A program made the position numbers and the translations under genes. A DNA stretch of 36,655 nt. Origin: Janthinobacterium sp. (GTDB lineage Bacteria; Pseudomonadota; Gammaproteobacteria; Burkholderiales; Burkholderiaceae_D). This document shows, one piece after another, positions 1 to 7,293 of the stretch; position 1 is the first letter of the stretch, and each line of letters starts with the position of its first letter. Location: positions 1 to 36,655 of the forward strand of contig PKWL01000065.1 of the NCBI GenBank assembly GCA_003133225.1, in the 5' to 3' direction. The notes under the pieces were generated by a model. It ran no database searches and was not told the origin of the DNA. It was given only the letters and a program-made list of their open reading frames with translations.

Positions 1-95
1 AGAGATGTGTATAACCGCATGCCTTAGGCGCCGTAGTAGTACGCAACCCGTTAAGCTGAAAGAAAACAGGCCAAGGGACATCTCCATCTAAACTA

Positions 96-881
96 TTACA
101 AGTGGCTGAATATTCTGTAAAATCCAGCACCGTTGCCACTTACTGCTAGAAGGAGGCCAAAGTAGTTGGTGTACAGGGCTGAGCCGGTCATGTTCACGTC
201 GTACGGGCCGATAACACCTGCCAACACAACAGGGGGTCCTGATAACGGTGTGAGAGTAATACTCACATCGTGAACGCCGGTTGCCGAATTGAATTTCGTT
301 ATCTGTCCCATTACCGACCCCAAGCTCGTGGTCCCGGATATCACTCCACTTGTCGAAATTGAAATATTTTCTGTCGGGTCGACAGCAAGCTTCTCAGGCA
401 CATATGAAACATAGTTGCCGGACAAGGTTGAGTAGGACGCCATGATACTTCCAACCGGGGAAGCACCTACCCATTTTGAATCGAAGGCGACCGCTCCTGG
501 CTGACCAGGTGTGTCCGTAAAATTAATATCTACAACATAATTATTACTGATTAGCAGCGCTCCGGAAAAAGTGGCACTTGTCGAGACTGCCGGGCTTCCT
601 GAATCAAAAACATTGAATTTCACACTTCCGTTTCCCGTCGCCGAACTGGTTATTGTTCCTGATAGCTTTCCCACTGACAATTTTGTACCGCACACTTGAT
701 ACAAATTATCGCTATCATCAATCAATGTTCCATTTGCCATGGCACCACAATTATTGATTGTCCTGTAAACCCCGGGCATGAAAGTGGCAGCTGATGAATC
801 GGATGTTGAACCACCCCCACCGCAGCCACCAACCAACCCCATAATAATTATTGCGGCCAGTGAATTTATCCGTCGAAACAT
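96..881 (-). CDS. Putative lipoprotein of unknown function
   Basis: This 261-residue protein starts with a short basic stretch, a hydrophobic segment and a lipobox ending in Cys20 (Val-Gly-Gly-Cys), so it is probably a lipoprotein exported by Sec and lipidated at Cys20. A Gly/Ser linker follows, then a Ser/Thr/Gly-rich body that looks beta-rich. No catalytic motif is visible and I do not recognise the family. The base composition is lower in G+C than the housekeeping genes to the right, which fits acquired DNA. The start lies at the only ATG before the signal sequence; the ribosome binding site is weak (an A/G-rich stretch). It lies downstream of another lipoprotein gene on the same strand, with a hairpin between them. 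Confidence 0.72.
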   Translation of the reverse strand: MFRRINSLAAIIIMGLVGGCGGGGSTSDSSAATFMPGVYRTINNCGAMANGTLIDDSDNLYQVCGTKLSVGKLSGTITSSATGNGSVKFNVFDSGSPAVSTSATFSGALLISNNYVVDINFTDTPGQPGAVAFDSKWVGASPVGSIMASYSTLSGNYVSYVPEKLAVDPTENISISTSGVISGTTSLGSVMGQITKFNSATGVHDVSITLTPLSGPPVVLAGVIGPYDVNMTGSALYTNYFGLLLAVSGNGAGFYRIFSHL

Positions 882-925
882 TTTCTACTTTCTATGAATT
901 AACATATACAAAATATAAATTATTG

Positions 926-952
926 GCTTGCCTGAATGATATGCAGGCGAGC
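926..952. terminator. Hairpin between two lipoprotein genes, possible terminator
   Basis: Arms 926-934 and 944-952 form a 9-bp stem with a 9-base loop. Read on the plus strand, position 929 pairs with 949 as U-G and CUCUUUU follows; on the minus strand that pair is A-C. It lies just after the end of the minus-strand lipoprotein gene at 1026-1700, so it could end that transcript, but the minus-strand tail is only T-rich and not a clean T-run. Confidence 0.4.
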
Positions 953-1025
953 TCTTTTCAGCGAGTCCGGCTATGTGCTGATTGGCTCGTAAAGCTACCG
1001 GCACCGCCGCTACACAACTAATCCG

Positions 1026-1700
1026 TCAATTCTTGCCGACGAGGGTACCGCTTGGCAATTCCGTCAATTCAGGCTGACCTTCCAGACGGACAACCCTGGC
1101 ACCGGTCGCTTTTTCGATGGAATGCACGGTATCGAGAATCGTCTTGTTCACCCATTGCTCAGGTGTGCCGACCAGTGAATTGGCAATGTCCCGCGAAACT
1201 TGGTAGATGCCACCCTCAACTTTTTTGAATACTGCGTAGGTATCCAGACGGTAGCCCCCTTGATACTTGTACAAACAGTTGTACAGCGTCAGATTGCTCG
1301 AGCCGGCGATGCTGCGCTGTGCCCGCGAAGTCCATACCGCGCCTTCGCAGTTTGCAGCTTTCATGGAAATGCCGCCATTTTGCATGGCTGCCATCTGCAG
1401 CATCGTCCCCATACCTGTGCCGGCTAGTTTGGCACCGACATCATCGATGACAAATCGGCCAGGTTCAACTGGGACCGTTTTACCCATCTGCAATGGCAGC
1501 ACTTGGCTGATGTCACTCGTGTTTTGGGTAAGTCCGTCAGCTGCCGCCTTGGCCACTTCACTGGTGCTCGCTTTGGTCTTGATATCAAAGATGTGGTACA
1601 TCTCGATGGTGGTGTTGCGGTTGGCCAAGTAACTGTTGCCGGTGGCGCAGCCGGTGAGGACGGCAAAGACTGGAATAATGATGAGAGCAATTTTTTTCAT
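1026..1700 (-). CDS. Putative lipoprotein of unknown function
   Basis: I place the start at 1700, giving 224 residues, because this ATG has a good AAGGA site just upstream and begins a typical lipoprotein signal: Lys-Lys, a hydrophobic run, and the lipobox Leu-Thr-Gly-Cys with Cys18. A longer reading frame open to 1778 would bury this signal. The mature part has a few cysteines and a repeated Ala/Met-rich stretch in the middle. I see no enzyme motif. It is probably anchored in the outer membrane or inner-membrane periplasmic face. Neighbours on the same strand (a lipoprotein and a secreted protein) suggest a small group of envelope proteins carried by the island. The function is unknown. Confidence 0.72.
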   Translation of the reverse strand: MKKIALIIIPVFAVLTGCATGNSYLANRNTTIEMYHIFDIKTKASTSEVAKAAADGLTQNTSDISQVLPLQMGKTVPVEPGRFVIDDVGAKLAGTGMGTMLQMAAMQNGGISMKAANCEGAVWTSRAQRSIAGSSNLTLYNCLYKYQGGYRLDTYAVFKKVEGGIYQVSRDIANSLVGTPEQWVNKTILDTVHSIEKATGARVVRLEGQPELTELPSGTLVGKN

Positions 1701-1817
1701 GTTTAGTCCTTGTAAGTTTATTATTTTTTTGCAATTCAGTGCCACGTCCGAAATGCCCGTCCGTTTAACGTCAGCCAAAAGTGTGACCCCATACCGTGCG
1801 GACTCGCGAATTCGTGT

Positions 1818-2420
1818 TTAGCAACCTTCAGGCTTCCAGTCCCAGCGACCGTTTATGGGGTCAAAGCAATAAGGCGCTTGGAAGCGGACCGTGCATCCAT
1901 TCTCGAATGTTCGTGTGCAATCTGCGTTATTGCAATGGTATGTGGAGTGTACCGTCCGGCCGGGCGGCGGTCCGCAGGCCTTGGTTGGAGCAACGTTTTT
2001 TGCCGTTTGTTTTGGGTACCCCACGTCATCCCACCAACTAGTAATGTCCTCTTTCTGGCAATTCACGTAATTGTGCTGCTCACATTCGTCAATCGCTGTA
2101 TCCACCGCAATTTGTTCAGTATCGGAGCCGGTGTGCGCCAAACAGCCCCGTTCCCCGCAAACAATTGCTCCACCGCCCGGCCCCTTTTGCCTGTGAAATA
2201 TGACGCATTTCGAAGCTTTTTTTGAAATACCATTTTTTCCGGCTTTCGTGCGACATCCATCCAAAGCGATTAAGTCGGCTTTTTTCTGGGTTGGCTGATT
2301 CAACGCCGCGTAGATAGTACTTAGGGCATGACCTTCTACCGACGCGACGGCTGTAAACGCATGGCTTGCCCCCGAGAGGAGCCACGTGAGGAGTATGAGA
2401 AAACGCGGAAGAAGTCTCAT
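1818..2420 (-). CDS. Secreted Cys-rich protein, DUF4189-like
   Basis: The 200-residue product has a clear Sec signal peptide (hydrophobic residues 6-16, likely cleavage after Ser-His-Ala near residue 21). The mature part contains about a dozen cysteines and a pattern like the DUF4189 family: an Ala-rich segment, 'ALDGCRTKAG', then a short strand around a Cys, here ending in a Cys-rich tail with Trp. DUF4189 proteins are exported proteins of unknown role in many proteobacteria, so the match gives location more than function. Many disulfides are likely in the periplasm. The gene is divergent from the XRE regulator at 2584, with about 160 AT-rich bases between, so the regulator may control it. 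The family call is from memory and is tentative. Confidence 0.68.
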   Translation of the reverse strand: MRLLPRFLILLTWLLSGASHAFTAVASVEGHALSTIYAALNQPTQKKADLIALDGCRTKAGKNGISKKASKCVIFHRQKGPGGGAIVCGERGCLAHTGSDTEQIAVDTAIDECEQHNYVNCQKEDITSWWDDVGYPKQTAKNVAPTKACGPPPGRTVHSTYHCNNADCTRTFENGCTVRFQAPYCFDPINGRWDWKPEGC

Positions 2421-2499
2421 AAATTTGCCCGGCTATGTATCATCATTGTTGTCACTTCCTTGGTGTATGGGAGCATCTAAAGTTTTCTTTCATCAACAT

Positions 2500-2528
2500 T
2501 TTACATCAAGTTTGTTGTCGTTTTATAT
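2500..2528 (+). promoter_or_regulatory. Predicted sigma70 promoter for the XRE regulator gene
   Basis: TTTACA at 2500-2505 and TTATAT at 2523-2528 are separated by 17 bases, about 55 bases ahead of the XRE start codon. The surrounding 2470-2540 is strongly AT-rich and has repeated 'CATCAA' and 'CATTTTA' words, which may be operator half-sites shared with the divergent gene. Confidence 0.4.
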
Positions 2529-2583
2529 CATTTTATAAAAGTGCTCACCGACCGACCATGTTGCTTTTTCACGAGAAAGCGAT

Positions 2584-2955
2584 ATGCCCAGGAAACCCAA
2601 GACTGCAAGCGGGACTGCCCTCGGAGTGCGGATAGGCCGAAACATCAAAAGTGCGAGAACCCAGCTTGGGATGACGCAGAGCCAGTTAGCCGAGGCCCTC
2701 GAGCTGGAAAACGTCACCGTGTCCCGCATTGAGACAGGCGCCCAACTGCCATCCATTGACCGCTTGGAGGAGGTTTCCAAGGTTTTGAAGGTTTCGCTTA
2801 CCGCCCTTCTGGCCGACACAAGCAAGAGCGGCGCGATGTCGGATATGCTCCTGGACGTCATCAAGGACTTGCCGGCACGCGAAAAGAAGTTCGTGTACCT
2901 CCTCGCCTCGGCCTATGCCCAGCACTACAAAACCGGGAAAAAGAAAAGTACTTAA
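2584..2955 (+). CDS. XRE-family helix-turn-helix regulator
   Basis: This 123-residue protein has a Cro/CI-type helix-turn-helix at about residues 18-72: 'GMTQSQLAEAL' is helix 2 to 3, followed by 'NVTVSRIETG', the typical recognition helix, and 'PSIDRLEEVSKVL'. It should bind DNA as a dimer. The remaining 45 residues are helical with a lysine-rich end and contain no peptidase or sensor motif, so it is not a LexA/CI-type self-cleaving repressor. The first 12 residues are basic. Such regulators commonly control mobile-element functions. The divergent secreted-protein gene and its own promoter are the nearest likely targets. The family assignment is firm; the regulated genes are inferred. Confidence 0.85.
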   Translation: MPRKPKTASGTALGVRIGRNIKSARTQLGMTQSQLAEALELENVTVSRIETGAQLPSIDRLEEVSKVLKVSLTALLADTSKSGAMSDMLLDVIKDLPAREKKFVYLLASAYAQHYKTGKKKST

Positions 2956-3149
2956 GCGGGGGACCAGTACACCCGCTGATTACGCAGGTTTGAGCTATTT
3001 GAACAATACGGTGCGCGCGCACGGGAACCCGGCATACGCGTTGTATGCGTCACAAAAATGGCTCACAACCGGCCGGAGTCTTCAATCGGGCCAGCGCGAG
3101 CCATGCCTATTCAGCGTTTTTTAGAAATCGAAGCTTGAACCAAGTAACG

Positions 3150-3533
3150 TCAATCAAACATTGAATTGTTGTCAGTTGACGAACTGCTGTCGAACATCGA
3201 ACTGCTGTCGATTGACGACGTGCTGTCGAACATCGAACTGCTGTCACAGGTAGTTGAGTTGTCGTCAAACATCGAACCGCAATCGTCATGGCTAAACATG
3301 CCGGAATGGTCCATTCCGATGGATTCGTCGTGATGAAGGTCAACCCCGTACGGGTTGCCAAGAACATCGAGTCCACCCATTCCGCCAATCATCGGCATGC
3401 CGTCCACCGGATTGATTATCATGGGTTCCTGCTCTACGTTGCTGTCGTTGGTCGTGTCCATCCGACCTGAATCGGAATCGGAAGTGCCGCCAGGGGCGAA
3501 CATGAAATCATAGGCTTGCGAAAAAAAATTCAT
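3150..3533 (-). CDS. Acidic Ser/Asp-rich protein with Ser-Met-Phe-Asp repeats
   Basis: The product has 127 residues. Residues 1-20 are aromatic and hydrophobic ('FFSQAYDFMFAPGG'), the middle is Met/Gly/Pro-rich, and the last 50 residues repeat a unit of about 12 residues built on Ser-Met-Phe-Asp followed by Ser, Thr and Asp. The protein ends on such a unit. It is highly acidic, with no signal peptide or membrane helix, and looks disordered. A strong AAAGGA site precedes the ATG, and the repeats keep their amino-acid pattern despite base changes, both signs of a real gene. I know no family for it. The short Met-Phe-Asp motifs in an acidic tail could bind a partner protein, but this is inference. 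Confidence 0.7.
   Translation of the reverse strand: MNFFSQAYDFMFAPGGTSDSDSGRMDTTNDSNVEQEPMIINPVDGMPMIGGMGGLDVLGNPYGVDLHHDESIGMDHSGMFSHDDCGSMFDDNSTTCDSSSMFDSTSSIDSSSMFDSSSSTDNNSMFD
3185..3245. repeat. 25-bp direct repeat coding for Ser-Met-Phe-Asp units
   Basis: An exact 25-bp sequence occurs at 3185-3209 and 3221-3245, period 36 bases (12 codons). It encodes the repeated C-terminal units of the acidic protein at 3150-3533, so the tail probably grew by in-frame duplication. Confidence 0.8.
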
Positions 3534-3609
3534 GATGTTTTTCCTTTGTTATTATTGTTGGAAAAAACATGTTAGCACCGGATTTTGAAAAAAGATATGC
3601 CTATTTTTT

Positions 3610-3645
3610 AGGCACCTCCAAAGAAGTAGTCTTTTGGAGGTGCCT
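3610..3645. repeat. Long hairpin in the 3534-4005 gap, possible terminator or leader element
   Basis: Arms AGGCACCTCCAAA (3610-3622) and its complement ending at 3645 form about 13 bp with a short loop. T-runs flank both sides (before the left arm, and CGTTTT after the right arm). It could end plus-strand transcripts, or lie in the leader of the minus-strand gene that starts at 3533. The rest of 3646-4005 has no gene that I can support. Confidence 0.55.
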
Positions 3646-3863
3646 CGTTTTCCATTTCAAAATTTTTCACATTCCTTTACCAAAAATCCCCCATCAGAGA
3701 CGTTAAAAATCGCATTCCATTTGGCGATTTCTGTAAGCTTCCTTCGAACGGCTCCACCTCGGCTGCGTGTTCCTGGACATGCTTTCGCTTGCCTGCACCT
3801 CCGCTCGCTCAGTCGGGCCGTCAGGCGTCCGACGTTAAAGACAGGGCCCGCCCACAATCAAAA

Positions 3864-3905
3864 GGTCAAAATTTTAAATGACCATACAAAATTTTGACCG
3901 GTCAA
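3864..3905. repeat. Overlapping palindromes with repeated TGACC/GGTCA words
   Basis: GGTCAAAATTTT (3864-3875) and AAAATTTTGACC (3888-3899) are perfect inverted arms around a 12-base spacer, which itself holds TGACC. The right arm runs into a second perfect palindrome, TTGACCGGTCAA (3894-3905). This is about 100 bases ahead of the small gene at 4006. It looks like a multi-site operator or a recombinase/replication-protein binding region. Confidence 0.6.
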
Positions 3906-4005
3906 TGCGGGAGCCTTGAAATAATTTTTACCCGCCGCCGCATTAATTTCGAATCTGTCGCTATACGATTTAACAGCACATGCTGCCAACCAAAGGACAT
4001 CTGAT

Positions 4006-4251
4006 ATGAAGAAAAAAAGGCAAATGTTTTCGTTCATTGATTCAAGAAAAAAATCCATTGCCTTCATTCAGGCAAAAAACAAAAAGCAGGCACGCAGACG
4101 AACCGAGCTCGTTAGCCATCTCGTCCACATCCCTGACGGCTGCAAAATCAAGGCCATCAAGCACGGCACTCTTTGCCGGGCACCAATTTTTTTCGAAAAA
4201 CACTTACGCGCTTTGGAAGATGCCATTGAGGATGCCATTGCAGAAGCGTAG
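4006..4251 (+). CDS. Small basic protein of unknown function
   Basis: The ATG at 4006 is preceded by AAAGGA at a good distance, and gives an 81-residue protein with a strongly basic first half (Lys/Arg-rich, 'KKKRQ', 'KNKKQARRR') and an acidic, helical last 15 residues. There is no signal peptide or membrane segment. The basic part could bind nucleic acid, but I recognise no family. It is followed after 71 bases by another small gene on the same strand, and that pair ends at a strong terminator at 4741, so the two may form one transcript controlled from the palindromic region at 3864-3905. Confidence 0.55.
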   Translation: MKKKRQMFSFIDSRKKSIAFIQAKNKKQARRRTELVSHLVHIPDGCKIKAIKHGTLCRAPIFFEKHLRALEDAIEDAIAEA

Positions 4252-4322
4252 CAAGCTAGCGCCCTCAGCACCAGTTTCTGCATGTGATGCGGACATCAAC
4301 CAAAAAATTAAGGACCGAAACA

Positions 4323-4637
4323 ATGAGAGAACTCGACCTAAAAGATATCGTCGACCGGCTCAAGGATTTGGGCGTGTACAGCCCGCAGCTATCAAGGCGA
4401 ATGGACCACGAAGTGGGGCTCCCGGAGGATGCTGTGTCATTTCTTGTCGAGCGCATTGAGACGTCGTTCCTGCGTTGCGAGACGGCTGCGGATGCGAACC
4501 GAGCGGATGCTCTAGAAGAGCTTTCGGGATGGCTGATTCGAAGTTATCGATATTATTTGACCAGGCTAGCCGCAGCAGACATCGACAACGTATGGTGTTT
4601 TCGATTTCCGGAATCAGCGCTCCATCTACATCATTAA
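4323..4637 (+). CDS. Small helical protein of unknown function
   Basis: I choose the ATG at 4323 (104 residues) because AAGGA stands 7-8 bases ahead; the frame is open further upstream to 4284 but without a ribosome site. The sequence reads as several amphipathic helices ('LKDIVDRLKDLGV', 'DAVSFLVERIETSFL', 'ALEELSGWLIRSYRYYLTRL'). No enzyme, DNA-binding or membrane motif is visible. A perfect intrinsic terminator lies about 100 bases after the stop. It probably shares a transcript with the gene at 4006. Small helical proteins of this kind are frequent in mobile elements, including as antitoxins or adaptors, but nothing here fixes the role. Confidence 0.6.
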   Translation: MRELDLKDIVDRLKDLGVYSPQLSRRMDHEVGLPEDAVSFLVERIETSFLRCETAADANRADALEELSGWLIRSYRYYLTRLAAADIDNVWCFRFPESALHLHH

Positions 4638-4740
4638 CCCGGTGCACTGAGCCGGCGCAGCCGACAACAGGCATCAATTTGAAGGGCCGAACCGCACCAA
4701 AGAGTGCACAAGATAAGGGCCAATTCTGAAATTTTTCCCA

Positions 4741-4775
4741 GGCAGAATCCGTTGCTGGATTCTGCCATTTTTTTT
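4741..4775 (+). terminator. Strong intrinsic terminator
   Basis: A perfect 10-bp stem (GGCAGAATCC with GGATTCTGCC, 6-base loop, 4741-4766) is followed by A and eight T. It ends transcripts of the two small plus-strand genes and borders the minus-strand gene whose stop codon is at 4774. Confidence 0.9.
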
Positions 4776-5631
4776 ATTCGTTTTGCAGCAGGTCGCCCAC
4801 GGTCTTCGGGTCATCGCCATAAACGGCAATCCTCACCATTTTCGGCAGATGGCAACTCATGACTTCTTTTAGCGTGCGAAGCTCGCCGGCGTCGCCTGCG
4901 TCGAGCTGGCGCTCGGCAGAATGCTGCCCTTGCCACTTCCTTTTCACGCGTCCCCAGTGCGAGTCGGCGTGCCGATGGAGCTCGATAACCTGGGTTCGCA
5001 CACCGGAAAACAACGGGCGCGAGCGCTGACAAGCGAGTATGCCAAGGACGCCCCAAGGGCGTCGGCCATGGGCTCCCTCATCGCCGTATTCAAAGTTGAC
5101 GGCCGCCCGTTCGATGGTCGCTTTGGTCTCGTTGAATGCGGTATCGGTGAGTTTCCAGGTCCACGTCGAGACATCCTTGAGCACCAGTTTATCTTTTCCG
5201 GTCTTCTTGTCGGGAAGGTGGCGAGCATCCTTCTTGTGCGCGTAATGCAGAACGTAATCCGTGAATATAACGTGCCCGTCGCCGGTCATGGCGTTCTTTG
5301 CGACGTGCGCGTCAGGCGTGGTCGAGTCGTTCAACCCGCCCTTCCCCTCATCCGACAAAAGCCACCAGACGACCTGATTATTTTTGAGCGGGAAGGCGAT
5401 GAAATGCACGGCCGCGCGGCCTCTTGTACGGTCGTATGCGCGGCCCCGGGCGGTGCGGGTTATCGGATATCGGACCGCCATCTTGGCGACGAAGCCGCCC
5501 ATCTTTGAGGCGCTTATGACGCCGCTGCACCACCAGTAATGGCGGCGGAAAACGAGCAGCTGCAGGTGCTGCATCAGCACCGTCTTATTGCGTGGGATTT
5601 TGATGAGAAGTGCGGCATCGGCGGCTTTCAT
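4774..5631 (-). CDS. Unknown Trp-rich protein next to the structured RNA region
   Basis: I place the start at 5631 (ATG with CGGAG upstream), giving 285 residues; the frame stays open to 5880 but that extension looks non-coding. The protein is rich in Trp, His and basic residues. Recognisable stretches are 'FRRHYWWCSG' near residue 30, 'VVWWLLSDEGKGG' near 90, and 'STWTWKLT' near 160. There is no signal peptide, membrane helix or known catalytic motif. The C-terminal third has more charged residues and a few low-complexity stretches. It is transcribed away from the gene-free block at 5892-7146. I cannot name a family. The conserved look of the aromatic patches suggests a folded protein, perhaps an element-encoded nucleic-acid binding protein, which is only a guess. 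Confidence 0.7.
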   Translation of the reverse strand: MKAADAALLIKIPRNKTVLMQHLQLLVFRRHYWWCSGVISASKMGGFVAKMAVRYPITRTARGRAYDRTRGRAAVHFIAFPLKNNQVVWWLLSDEGKGGLNDSTTPDAHVAKNAMTGDGHVIFTDYVLHYAHKKDARHLPDKKTGKDKLVLKDVSTWTWKLTDTAFNETKATIERAAVNFEYGDEGAHGRRPWGVLGILACQRSRPLFSGVRTQVIELHRHADSHWGRVKRKWQGQHSAERQLDAGDAGELRTLKEVMSCHLPKMVRIAVYGDDPKTVGDLLQNE

Positions 5632-5891
5632 GGGGCGTCTCCGGGGAGGTAAAATTATTGTTACAGGTATAACGTATAGGCACCCCGCCAAAAGGCCCGA
5701 ACGGGCCGTGCGCCGACGCGATATTGGGTGTAAGCAATGAACCCATTTCGCGATTTTTTCCAAAGACCGATTCGATTTCCCAAGAATGATACCTACACGT
5801 ATGTGAAGGTCAAAAACATGACTTTGCATCGCACTGAACCAATGGCGCGCCAACGCCAGCACTACCGAACATATTTTCACAATGCTCGCTG

Positions 5892-7146
5892 TGCTGAACC
5901 GGTCGCCAAACCGTTCAGCATTGCATCGTCAACATTTCATCCGGCGTGAACCAGGTTAGCCACCTGGTGCCACAGCGCGTAGTGCATCCCAAAAAGGTGC
6001 CCGCTACGTGTCGGAAGGGGCACGGAGAGTAACCCCGTCCTGAGGGACGACTAATCCTCCGTGTCTACTTCATAAGTTGTGCCGCTGCAGTGCAGCCGGC
6101 ACAACAAACTAGCGCACACTTCCTCACACAAAAGTTGTGCGCGAGCCCGTGCGATTGGGAAACAGACATTGATTCGTTCAATGGGGCGCGAGCCTGTGAC
6201 CACCGACCTTGTCCGTCGGTGCGAGCTCTTGATATTCGAGATGGTAGTGAAGCCTACCCGTTGGCGTGCCACCTGCCCCCCCCACCAAGATGAGGAGCAG
6301 ACGCGCGACAAAAAGCACACACGTAGTCAGGCCGGGCGAGTCGAGGTGCGAAAGCATCGTAGACCGCGGGCATACACAACACCGGCAAGAACCGGTCGAG
6401 GGGTATGCACAGCAGCTAGAGATGACCCGGGTCGCACCGGTCAGTCTCAAGCGTTACCTGGAGCAAAAGCGTGTAATTGCCTGCGAGGGCATTGTGAGAA
6501 TAAGAACTGCCTAGGGCCTGCAGTGCCTGGAATTTCTGGAATTGAGCTGAAAATATTGTGATGAGTAATCGGGCGCTTAATGGGGTCGGCCTGATGAAAT
6601 CTGGAGATGCGCCAGAAAACGATACAGTTCGAGAGGAAGCAGTGGTCTGTTCGTGAAGCCTCGGGTTTCAAAACCAACACAAAATGGTCCGCGCGTGCGG
6701 GGGATTTTTGGCTCCCCGCAAACCAAGGGCTATAAGCCGACTGCTGTCGTAGCGCCTGAACATCGGCGCCTAAGGGCGGGGGTCATTCCCCGGACAAGAT
6801 TCAACCCTGAGTATGCGGTCGAGTGGCCGGCGAGAGCCGAGTCGGATGAAAAATTGATGAGCGTAGTGAAACCAGCGCCCCGTGGAAAGGGCGCTGGGGG
6901 ACGGATGCCTTGGCGGGCATCCACCGACTTTTGAACCGGCTACAAACGCGAATCCAGGTTGGCGCCTGAATGAGCGATGCCGGAATGCAGAATGGCTGGA
7001 GAGTACTGGCGCAAGTCAGCGGCTCAACCAGCGGCAAGGATAGAGAAATTCGAGAGTCAGTCGGCCATGGGTGTTCCCTTGGGCTTGCTGATTGTGTTAA
7101 AGACCGCCGGCTTAGTTGCTGGCGGTCTTCCCGTTCATTTTTCGAG
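5892..7146 (+). ncRNA. Candidate large structured noncoding RNA (about 1.2 kb)
   Basis: No reading frame here has a ribosome site or protein-like composition. Instead there is a series of hairpins: 5892-5920, 5951-5967, 5997-6023, 6021-6063 with an inner UGAG tetraloop stem at 6036-6049, 6076-6105 (9 bp plus an inner 4 bp), 6112-6142, 6201-6221, 6243-6258, 6696-6720, 6752-6769, 6777-6792, 6872-6897 (9 bp) and 6903-6922. Stems at 6696-6720, 6777-6792 and 6903-6922 are extended by a G-U pair only if the plus strand is the RNA; the minus strand would have A-C. A terminator-like hairpin closes the block at 7100-7129. The 5' end is not fixed: I see no convincing promoter. It has no group II intron domain V, RNase P or tmRNA signature that I can find. 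The call rests on visible pairing, not on covariation. Confidence 0.5.
7100..7146 (+). terminator. Terminator-like hairpin at the end of the structured block
   Basis: AAGACCGCC (7100-7108) pairs with GGCGGTCTT (7121-7129), with two further G-C pairs inside a short loop. The plus-strand tail is pyrimidine-rich and reaches a run of five T only after about ten bases, so termination efficiency is uncertain. Nothing to the right on the minus strand needs ending here, so the plus strand is favoured. Confidence 0.6.
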
Positions 7147-7293
7147 GTCACGGGCACCGCACCGTAGAGAATGCTTTGCATCATGCCGGGCCTGCGCGTC
7201 AACGCGTGAACTTGGCAGGCAAAATCTCTTTCGTGCGCATATAAATTTGCTGGCTATACAGGTTTTCACACCCGAAAACCCAGAGGCCATTTC

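Noticed and set aside
4037-4459. A 140-codon frame overlapping the small genes at 4006 and 4323
   Set aside because: It is in a different frame, lacks a ribosome site, and the other two frames have good ribosome sites and end before a terminator.
6590-6640. Hammerhead ribozyme core: CTGATGA followed by a short stem and GAAAA
   Set aside because: The bases after CTGATGA do not pair directly with those before GAAA, as stem II requires, and no cleavage-site strand forming stems I and III is visible nearby.
5941-7146. Group II intron, RNase P RNA or tmRNA as explanation of the structured block
   Set aside because: No group II 5' end, domain V-like hairpin or reverse transcriptase is seen; the conserved RNase P and tmRNA words are absent. 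This was checked by eye only.
6079-7202. Several ORFs of 60-160 codons on both strands in the hairpin-rich block
   Set aside because: None has a ribosome site; all read as Arg/Pro/Ser/His-rich nonsense and overlap each other across stable hairpins.
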